Positions 58,025-64,000 of a stretch of DNA of 64,000 bases are shown piece after piece. Position 1 is the stretch's first letter. Every line of letters starts with the position of its first letter. The stretch is from CAWBRT01 sp963696525. GTDB taxonomy: Bacteria; Acidobacteriota; Terriglobia; Terriglobales; Acidobacteriaceae. The stretch is taken from assembly GCA_963696525.1 (NCBI GenBank), contig CAVOKO010000008.1, positions 496,001 to 560,000 on the forward strand, given 5' to 3'. The notes beneath the pieces were generated by a model. The model saw only the letters and a list, made by a program, of their open reading frames with translations, had not been told where the DNA came from and searched no databases. Made by a program: the position numbers and the translations under genes.

Positions 58025-58716
58025 GGCTGATGGCTCTCTTGCATGAAGGTTAAGAGAATATTGATCGAAAAAGAGACTGTCATGAGAATGATTCCGAGTG
58101 CCAGGCCGAAGGCAAATTCGCCTTTGCTGGTTTCCAGGGCAATAGCCGTAGTCATCGTCCGCGTGTACCAGCGAATGTTTCCGCCGAGCATCATGGCCAC
58201 GCCCACCTCGGAGATCACCCTGCCAAATCCCGCAATGACAGCGGCCATGATGCCGAAGCGAACCTCGCGCGTAAGTTGCATCATGCTGCGCAGCGAACCC
58301 GCTCCCAGGGTGAGCGCCGTGGGCACAATCCGGAAATCGGCGCCCTTGATGGCGCTCAGAGTGTAGTTGGCAACGATCGGAACCGCCAGCAGCGTCTGCC
58401 CGATAATCATCGCCTTGGGCGTGAATAACAGGCCCCAGCTACCCAGCGGTCCCTGACGGCTTACCAGACCGTAAACCAGCAGACCCAGGACAACGGTCGG
58501 CATCGCCATCAGGCTGTTGAGCACAACGATCACCACCCGCTTGAGCGGAAACTGGCCGACACCAACACCCACTCCAACCGGAATGCCGAATACCGCAGCC
58601 AACAGAACGGACCACGCCGCAACCCCGACGGATGTCCGAACCGCGGCGAAGACATCCTGGTCGGCGGAGAAGATGAGGGAAAACGCCGTCTTAAAAGATT
58701 CCGCGATGAAGCCCAC
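58021..58716 (-). CDS. tupB: Tungstate ABC transporter permease
   Basis: 231 residues with about 5-6 hydrophobic helices and the permease loop EVGVAMMLGGNIRWYTRTMTTAIA, typical of TupB/WtpB-like permeases. The ATG at 58716 is 3 bp after the binding-protein stop. The stop overlaps tupC. Confidence 0.88.
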   Translation of the reverse strand: MGFIAESFKTAFSLIFSADQDVFAAVRTSVGVAAWSVLLAAVFGIPVGVGVGVGQFPLKRVVIVVLNSLMAMPTVVLGLLVYGLVSRQGPLGSWGLLFTPKAMIIGQTLLAVPIVANYTLSAIKGADFRIVPTALTLGAGSLRSMMQLTREVRFGIMAAVIAGFGRVISEVGVAMMLGGNIRWYTRTMTTAIALETSKGEFAFGLALGIILMTVSFSINILLTFMQESHQP

Positions 58717-58719
58717 TGC

Positions 58720-59526
58720 CTACCTCGCTTGATAAAGGAAGAACACGGGCTTGCCCGCCACCTGATACTGGCCAATGATCCCCTGGCCTGTCGGGCCGGT
58801 GATGAAGTTGACAAACTTCATGGCGAGATCGTACCTGACGTGCGGGAACTTCTTCGGGTTCACGGCAATAACCCCATACGGATTAAAGAGTCCTTTTTCA
58901 CCTTGGAATAAGATTACCAAGTCCGTCTTAGGCCCCGCGAAGGCATTGTAAGTGCCTCGATCCGAAAGAGTATAAGCTCGCTCCTCGGTAGCCATCATGA
59001 TGGCCTCTCCCATACCCTGTCCGATCGACCGGTACCATCGGCCCGTAGGGTTAATCCCCGCCGCGACCCAGATCTCTTTCTCCTTCACATGCGTGCCCGA
59101 TTCATCGCCGCGGGAAATGAATACGGCCTGCGCGCTGGCGATTCTCTGCAACGCGTCAGCGGCTGTCTTCGCGCCTTTCACGTGTGCGGGATCACTTGCC
59201 GGACCAAGGATGACAAAATCGTTGTACATGACATCGCGCCGGTTTACCCCAAAGCCGTTGGCCACGAACCTGTCTTCCAGACTGCGAGCATGCACCAGGA
59301 CGACGTCCACGTCCCCGGCCTCGCCAAGCTTTAAAGCCTTGCCGGTGCCGACGGCAATCACGTCTACCTTGCACCTGCATTCCTTTTCAAATGAAGGCAG
59401 CAGCACGTTCAACAGGCCGGTGTTCTCCGTCGAAGTCGTGGTGGACATTCTGAGGCGGTCCTGCGCTGCCGCCATTGAGCAAGCCAGCAATAACGCCAGC
59501 AGGCCAATCGCATATCTCGATTTCAT
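58720..59526 (-). CDS. tupA: Tungstate-binding periplasmic protein
   Basis: 268 residues with a signal peptide (residues 1-21, cut after AAA). The TTTSTENTGLL motif that binds the oxyanion is at residues 29-39 of the precursor; DVVLVHARSLED and FISRGDESGTHVKEKE are also typical of TupA. It binds tungstate with high affinity and feeds TupB/TupC. First gene of a four-gene operon ending in moeA. Confidence 0.92.
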   Translation of the reverse strand: MKSRYAIGLLALLLACSMAAAQDRLRMSTTTSTENTGLLNVLLPSFEKECRCKVDVIAVGTGKALKLGEAGDVDVVLVHARSLEDRFVANGFGVNRRDVMYNDFVILGPASDPAHVKGAKTAADALQRIASAQAVFISRGDESGTHVKEKEIWVAAGINPTGRWYRSIGQGMGEAIMMATEERAYTLSDRGTYNAFAGPKTDLVILFQGEKGLFNPYGVIAVNPKKFPHVRYDLAMKFVNFITGPTGQGIIGQYQVAGKPVFFLYQAR

Positions 59527-59613
59527 CGGCCCATCCTGATCTTAGTTTACCCGAGGGATACACCTTACCCCACGCTTTGCTGGCCGTTCGCCATCGGAGA
59601 CCGGAGCCCCAAT

Positions 59614-59651
59614 CACCGAAACGCCCGCCGCTCAAGGCGGGGATTTCGGTG
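59614..59651 (-). promoter_or_regulatory. Strong stem-loop in the tupA leader / divergent intergenic region
   Basis: CACCGAAA (59614-59621) pairs with TTTCGGTG (59644-59651), and inside, CCCGCC (59624-59629) pairs with GGCGGG (59636-59641), separated by a 2x2 internal loop and closed by a 6-nt loop. It lies about 90 nt before the tupA start. A Mo/W-cofactor riboswitch is possible because of the gene it precedes, but I could not match the known Moco/Tuco consensus. Confidence 0.5.
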
Positions 59652-59715
59652 AGCCGCGGCCACTGAGCCAACCAATTCTGCCGTACAAGCGTCATTCACA
59701 ATACGGGGTGAGTAG

Positions 59716-60258
59716 ATGAAGAACGCAAGGTTGACGCTGTGTGTCGTGATTTTCTTCTCTATTCTCGCTGAGGCTCGAGACGCGGGTCCAGTCCAGCTTA
59801 CGATCAAGGCAAGTCCCCAGACAGTAAAGGCAGTAGCCACACAAACCCTCAACCATTCCGGATACACGATGAGCAGTGAGGAGCAGGCTCAAACTATATT
59901 TGTGAAGGACATGGAGGGCTTCGCGGGATTCCTGACAGCTATGCTGCTGTCGCCCTCATCCTGCAAAAACGTTGCGCCACGCCAGTTTCTGACCCTCAAT
60001 TTCTCGGAAACCGCGGAGGGAACGTTAGCCACAATTTCAGCCCAGATTGAGCACACGGCAATCAGCCCCTCCTGTCAGACCGTCCGTGACGCACCGTTAA
60101 GAAAGAAGCAGACTGTGCTCAAAGAGATATTAGATAAGATAAGGACAGATGCAGAAGTGCACGCACCGCAAAACACAGCCCCAACCATGAACGTCGACAC
60201 GGACATCCGGCGACTGCCACAAGGTGAAGAGAGATGGCCGACGCTTCTAGGTTTTTGA
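59716..60258 (+). CDS. Small secreted protein of unknown function
   Basis: 180 residues from ATG 59716 with GGGGTGAG upstream. A signal peptide of about 19 residues leads a domain with two cysteines (PSSCKN and PSCQT) that could form a disulfide. No family recognised. Divergent from tupA. Confidence 0.7.
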   Translation: MKNARLTLCVVIFFSILAEARDAGPVQLTIKASPQTVKAVATQTLNHSGYTMSSEEQAQTIFVKDMEGFAGFLTAMLLSPSSCKNVAPRQFLTLNFSETAEGTLATISAQIEHTAISPSCQTVRDAPLRKKQTVLKEILDKIRTDAEVHAPQNTAPTMNVDTDIRRLPQGEERWPTLLGF

Positions 60259-60304
60259 GTTCTCTTTCGGCAATGTATCTGCGGCTTCCTCGCCTAACAG
60301 TCTG

Positions 60305-61657
60305 CTAAACGGCGCCACCTACGCAGGTGGCTTGGGCCTGTGTGTTTTTGACGTCATTGCGCTGAAACCACCCCGCCCGCAGGCAATGATCGAACAACTC
60401 GTCGCGGAACGATGGGTGGGCGATGCTGATGAGCAGCTCCGCCCGTTCCCGCACGCTCTTGCCGAACAAATTTACGATACCGAATTCAGTGGCAACGTAA
60501 TGCACGTCGGCGCGCGTGGTCAGCACGCCGGCGCCGGGATTGAGCATGGGGACGATGCGAGACATGGTTCCGTTCTTCGCCGTGGCCGGCAACGCGATCA
60601 CCGGCTTGCCGCCTTTGGCGCGCGCGGCGCCGCGGATGAAGTCCAGTTGCCCGCCAAAGCCGCTATAAAACTGCTGCCCGATGGACTCGGCGCAAACCTG
60701 TCCCGTGAGATCGACCTGGAGCGCCGCGTTGATGGCGACCATGCGATCATTTTGCGCAATCAGGAACGGGTCGTTGATGTACTTATTGGGTAGAAACTCA
60801 AAGCCTGCATTCTCATGGATAAACTCGTACAGCTTTCGCGTTCCAAGAGCGATAGCGACGACAATCTTATTGGGGTGAAAGCTCTTAAATCTGCCGTTGA
60901 TAACCCCCGCTTCGATCAGCGGAATGGCACCGTCGGACAAGACCTCGGTATGTACTCCGAGATCTCTGCGGTCCATCAGGTAGGCAAGGATGGCGTCGGG
61001 CAGGCCACCAAGGCCAATCTGAATGGTGCTGCCATCTTCGATCAGACCGGCCACGTTGCGGGCGATCAGTCTCTGGGTTTCACTGCTCTGGTGCGGGCGG
61101 AGCTCCGCCACTGGCTCGGAAATCTCGACGAAGGCGTCAATTTCGTTGACATGCAGGTGCGAGTTGCCACAGGTGCGCGGCACTTGGCTATTGACCTGGG
61201 CGATGATGTATTTGGCGCAACGCGCAGCGGTCAGTGTGGCTTCCACGCAAGGGCCCATGCTGACAAAGCCGTGGCGATCAGGCGGGGTAACCTGGATCAA
61301 CGCCACGTCAATGGGGAAGTCGCCTGACTCTATCAGGCGCTCCACCTCATGCAAGTGTATGGGGACGTAGTCGGCGCGGCCGTCAGCCACCGCGGCACGC
61401 ACATTGGAGCCCAGGAAAAGTCCATTGTGCCGGAAACTAGCGGCATACTGGGGCTCGGCGGTGGGAAAGTCCGTGAATGAGAGCAGGTGGCAGATTTCCA
61501 CATTGCGCACGTCGGGGGCGCGTTCGGCGAGCGCGCTCATCAGAGCGGTCGGACATCCGCTATTGGCATGCGCCCAAAGGCGCATTCCGGATACAACGAC
61601 CTTTAGCGCTTCCCCTGCCGTTTTCAGCTTCCGGGAATACTCCTTTTCCCACGACAT
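60305..61657 (-). CDS. Acetyl-CoA hydrolase/transferase family protein (4-hydroxybutyrate CoA-transferase-like)
   Basis: 450 residues from ATG 61657; GGAGG lies 9 nt upstream (an in-frame start at 61693 is less likely). Motifs of family I CoA-transferases: IQIGLGGLPDAI and CAESIGQQFYSGFGGQLDFI, the latter holding the catalytic Glu, then GIVNLFGKSVRERA. Moves CoA between acyl groups; acetyl/4-hydroxybutyrate and related pairs are possible. The long upstream region holds a Crp/Fnr-type operator. Confidence 0.9.
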   Translation of the reverse strand: MSWEKEYSRKLKTAGEALKVVVSGMRLWAHANSGCPTALMSALAERAPDVRNVEICHLLSFTDFPTAEPQYAASFRHNGLFLGSNVRAAVADGRADYVPIHLHEVERLIESGDFPIDVALIQVTPPDRHGFVSMGPCVEATLTAARCAKYIIAQVNSQVPRTCGNSHLHVNEIDAFVEISEPVAELRPHQSSETQRLIARNVAGLIEDGSTIQIGLGGLPDAILAYLMDRRDLGVHTEVLSDGAIPLIEAGVINGRFKSFHPNKIVVAIALGTRKLYEFIHENAGFEFLPNKYINDPFLIAQNDRMVAINAALQVDLTGQVCAESIGQQFYSGFGGQLDFIRGAARAKGGKPVIALPATAKNGTMSRIVPMLNPGAGVLTTRADVHYVATEFGIVNLFGKSVRERAELLISIAHPSFRDELFDHCLRAGWFQRNDVKNTQAQATCVGGAV

Positions 61658-61955
61658 CGGTCCTACCTCCCCTAAACGGATGGTTTCGAGCACCGCCTAC
61701 ACTCATAATTAGATATCCTAATGGCTCCATAAGGCAAGTGGAAAGTTTACCCCCGCCGGCGAAAAAACTCCCAGCCAAAGGACCAGACCTGCAAGCGTTT
61801 TCGGCTCCCTTGGTGACGTTATTTTGATCCACCAGCGGCTAGCCGGAAACAGAGTCTACAGACTCTTGCGAGCTGGTTCAATGCGAAATGACAGCACCGC
61901 ATCGGGAGCGCCCATCAACCGGAAGCGTCCGCCCTTCTGAACCGGTTGGTTAGCA

Positions 61956-61975
61956 TGTCACACGATATTGTGACA
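61956..61975. promoter_or_regulatory. Crp/Fnr-type palindromic operator
   Basis: TGTCACA-CGATAT-TGTGACA, perfect 7-bp arms with a 6-nt centre. It contains TCACA-N6-TGTGA, the everted order of the E. coli CRP half-sites, and lies about 190 bp before the Crp/Fnr gene and 300 bp before the CoA-transferase gene. Autoregulation is the simplest reading. Confidence 0.55.
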
Positions 61976-62017
61976 GTCTTACTATATGGAATGATGATCC
62001 ATGTGTGACGCTATTTC

Positions 62018-62036
62018 TAACAGGCCGCTGAAAAAC
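62018..62036 (+). repeat. Dispersed 19-20 bp repeat, copy E
   Basis: TAACAGGCCGCTGAAAAAC, two bases from the shared form TAGCAGGCTGCTGAAAAAC, in the plus orientation, in the divergent intergenic region. Confidence 0.55.
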
Positions 62037-62164
62037 AGGCTTGCTCCGAAGTGTGCATCCAAGCGGTATCACTGTAGCGCTGGGGATCACACATTCCGTC
62101 CGTATGCGCCTCGCGTGGTCTGCCCCACCACGACAGACCGCAGTCTTTGATCACGGAGGTCATG

Positions 62165-62959
62165 ATGGCCGCACTGCGTGGGTTGGGTCCGGTTGAAAAC
62201 TGCCTTACTTGCAAGACGAAGGGGAAGGATGGCTTTTGTCATCTGCCCCAGGCTGCCTTGCAGGCGTTGGAGTCGATCAAGTGCACCACCACTTATCCCA
62301 GAGGTTCCGTGCTGTTCGCGGAGGGCCAACAATCACGCGGTATTTTTATCCTGTGCAAAGGACGCGTAAAGCTGTCGCTCTGTTCGACGGGTGGCAAAAT
62401 ACTCATCCGGAGGATCGCCAAAGCAGGCGAGGTAATCGGGCTAAGCGCCGCAACCTCCGGGAAGCTTCACGAATGGACCGCCGAGGCGATGGATCCCTGC
62501 CAGACCAATTTTGTCAGGCGCGAAGATCTTCTACGCCTGCTGCGGGAGCACAACGACATTGGGTATCGTGTGGCCGAGAAGCTGAGCGATAAGTACGCCT
62601 CCGCCATTCGCGAGATCCGTTTGTTCGCGCTGTCGCGTTCGGTGGGAGACAGGCTGGCCAAGCTGCTTTTTAAATTGAGTACTCTAGACGGCGAAGCGAA
62701 TCAACATTGGCCGCAAGTGGAAATGCTCACGCAAGAGGAGATGGCGCAAATGATCGGAACCTCGCGTGAGACGGTGACACGGCTTCTCGCTGAACTGAAA
62801 AAACAAAAAATCGTGGAGATTAAGGGATCGACCTTGGTCATTCTCGATAAGGCTGCGCTGATGGCGTTCACCACGGCCCGGCCCCCGACCGGCATATGGA
62901 GCACCATCCTGCCCCTCGCCGGCACTGGCCAATGCAGGCGGGCGGGTCAGAGCACGTAA
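62165..62959 (+). CDS. Crp/Fnr family transcriptional regulator with N-terminal cysteine cluster
   Basis: 264 residues from ATG 62165; GGAGG lies 5 nt upstream (ATG 62162 is too close). An N-terminal CLTC-x8-C arrangement (Cys13, Cys16, Cys25) precedes a cyclic-nucleotide-type beta barrel (RGSVLFAEGQQSRGIF) and a C-terminal winged helix with MAQMIGTSRETVTRLLAEL. The cysteines could hold an Fe-S cluster as in Fnr, though a fourth ligand is not obvious. It may sense oxygen or redox state and control the divergent CoA-transferase gene. Confidence 0.9.
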   Translation: MAALRGLGPVENCLTCKTKGKDGFCHLPQAALQALESIKCTTTYPRGSVLFAEGQQSRGIFILCKGRVKLSLCSTGGKILIRRIAKAGEVIGLSAATSGKLHEWTAEAMDPCQTNFVRREDLLRLLREHNDIGYRVAEKLSDKYASAIREIRLFALSRSVGDRLAKLLFKLSTLDGEANQHWPQVEMLTQEEMAQMIGTSRETVTRLLAELKKQKIVEIKGSTLVILDKAALMAFTTARPPTGIWSTILPLAGTGQCRRAGQST

Positions 62960-63259
62960 AGCTCTTGCGCTTCAGCTTCCATTGGGACGACCGCGACGAT
63001 GCCACCGGTTCGATAGCCTGTACGGCGTTTCGAGTGCGCGCGAGTGCCCCCCTAGCAGGCGCCGCGCAGCGGCTGCACACTATCCAGTTTGCCGACCTCC
63101 TCCACGGCGGCGTGGCATGAAAACGACTTGACGATTCCCTTGTCGTGGGCGCAGACTGATCGACCACTGCAAAAAACATAATTCTTCTCGCTTCGACGTC
63201 TCGAGTGCGTGCGCCATTCGTTCGTCGCTAACAACATCGACGGGACGCAAAGGAGACCG
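62960..63259. other. 300-bp intergenic gap before the MFS gene
   Basis: No gene supported; short frames on both strands lack ribosome sites and family resemblance. The AAAGGAG ribosome site of the MFS gene ends the gap. Confidence 0.4.
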
Positions 63260-64000
63260 ATGGATAACCGCCAGACAGGAATGAAGTATTGGACGCTGTT
63301 CTTGATTTTCAGTGGAAACGCCATCAACGCACTTGACCGCTCCAGCCTGGCAATGGCGAACACATTCGTCGCCAAAGACTTGCATCTCGACCTGGGGACG
63401 ATGGGACTGGTTTTGTCTTCCTTCGGCTGGGCCTATCTGCTGTTTAACCTGCCGGCGGGATGGCTGTGCGATCGCTTCGGGGTGAAAAGAGTTTATGGGT
63501 GAGGTGCGACCCTGTGGTCACTGGCATCCGCCACGACCGGCCTGGCAAAAGGATTAGGCACCCTTCTAATAAGCCGGGTGCTGATCGGAGTCGGCGAATC
63601 GGCGAATTTCCCAGCCGCCACCAAGGTCATCACGGAGCGATTCGATAAGTCGCAACGAGGCATGGCGACCGGCGTCTTCATGGCCGGACTGCGTGTCGGG
63701 TTCGCAGTCACGCCCGCACTGATGATTGGGCTCATGATCGCCTTTGGTTCGAAGGCCCAGCCAAATTGGCACGTTGCTTTTTACTTAACCGGGCTGGGCA
63801 GTCTGGCTTGGGTGGCTTTGTGGTTTCTCACATACCGCGATAAAGCGGTAACTCCTGCAAACGATGAGATTCCTAGCCAGCCAGGCGCCGTGAGAGTACG
63901 TGTGCCCCTGCTTGCACTGCTGAAGTTTCGGAATATCTGGGCGATGATCGTGATCAAGTTTTGCCAGGATTACCTTTACTACCTGTTCCTGACCTGGCTG
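63260..64000 (+). pseudogene. MFS transporter with in-frame TGA, cut by window end
   Basis: Starts at ATG 63260 with AAAGGAG upstream. The reading frame is MFS-like (ALDRSSLAMANTF, WAYLLFNLPAGWLCDRFGVKRVYG), then TGA at 63500-63502, then continues in the same frame without a shift (GATLWSLASATTGLAKG, RVLIGVGESANFPAATKV) to the edge. In related hexuronate/anion-cation-symporter members a Trp (TGG) follows VYG, so TGA is a one-base change from TGG. It is a nonsense mutation, a sequencing error, or UGA read as Trp. The family moves organic anions such as hexuronates. Confidence 0.85.

Larger units (their letters stand above)
61658..62164. other. 507-bp divergent intergenic region with operator and repeat
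   Basis: No gene supported. It holds the TGTCACA-N6-TGTGACA palindrome at 61956-61975, a further TGTGACG half-site near 62003, copy E of the dispersed repeat at 62018-62036, and the GGAGG ribosome sites of both flanking genes. Confidence 0.5.

Noticed and set aside
59527..59715. Possible cobalamin riboswitch because of a GCCACTG string
   Set aside because: No B12-box and the wrong gene context; the string is probably chance.
62896..63120. Short plus-strand frame overlapping the end of the Crp/Fnr gene
   Set aside because: No ribosome site or similarity; overlaps a well-supported gene end.
63500..63502. UGA as selenocysteine
   Set aside because: The family has Trp here, no SECIS-like element was seen, and TGA is a normal stop in other genes of the window.

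Overview
The window looks like a chromosomal segment of an Acidobacteriota bacterium (Terriglobia-like). This is an inference from gene content: an Oar-like TonB receptor with an N-terminal carboxypeptidase-regulatory domain, a DUF5666 protein, a DUF2252 protein, small CxxC proteins, many FkbM and GT4 genes, and dispersed inverted-repeat elements typical of that phylum. GC is moderately high and many genes start with TTG or GTG. No rRNA, tRNA, CRISPR array or transposase was found.

Region 1 (1-32 kb, all minus strand) is a large exopolysaccharide/capsule locus read from about 32.2 kb toward position 1. It opens with a TTGACA-N17-CAAAAT promoter, a leader holding a perfect 13-bp hairpin, and a NusG/UpxY-type antiterminator gene. 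Next come a PAP2-Wzi fusion, dTDP-Fuc3N genes (fdtA, fdtB), UDP-GlcNAc 2-epimerase, GT4 glycosyltransferases, methyltransferases, a Wzy-like polymerase, a Wzx-like flippase, two FkbM methyltransferases, a WcaI-like glycosyltransferase, an initiating sugar-phosphate transferase lacking its usual membrane N-terminus, a zinc-ribbon epimerase, an SDR, a frameshifted Gfo/Idh/MocA gene and a manno-heptose module (hddA, gmhB, gmhA, galU, transaldolase). rmlB, rmlA, a Wza-like export protein and a truncated Wzz-like protein finish it. Together they describe a Wzx/Wzy-type polymer probably containing a manno-heptose and a dTDP-linked 6-deoxy-amino sugar.

Region 2 (32-49 kb) holds an ABC-F ATPase, a cyclopropane-fatty-acid-synthase-type methyltransferase, a single-domain response regulator followed by a large multi-PAS/GAF histidine kinase, an Oar-like TonB receptor with a collagen-like glycine/proline tract, a DUF5666 protein, a DUF2252 protein, a small CxxC protein, a REC-GGDEF diguanylate cyclase and a triple-PilZ protein. 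A 19-20 bp repeat occurs four times here, in two inverted pairs that bracket gene blocks.

Region 3 (49-54.4 kb, plus strand) has a CPA2-type antiporter, UspA, a phosphoesterase and a small unknown protein in tight succession, then a nitroreductase and a secreted WG-repeat protein.

Region 4 (54.8-64 kb) holds cysK, a tungstate transporter plus moeA operon (tupA-tupB-tupC-moeA, minus strand) with a structured leader, a small secreted unknown protein, an acetyl-CoA hydrolase/transferase, a Crp/Fnr regulator with an N-terminal cysteine cluster and a nearby palindromic operator, and an MFS transporter interrupted by an in-frame TGA and cut by the window end.
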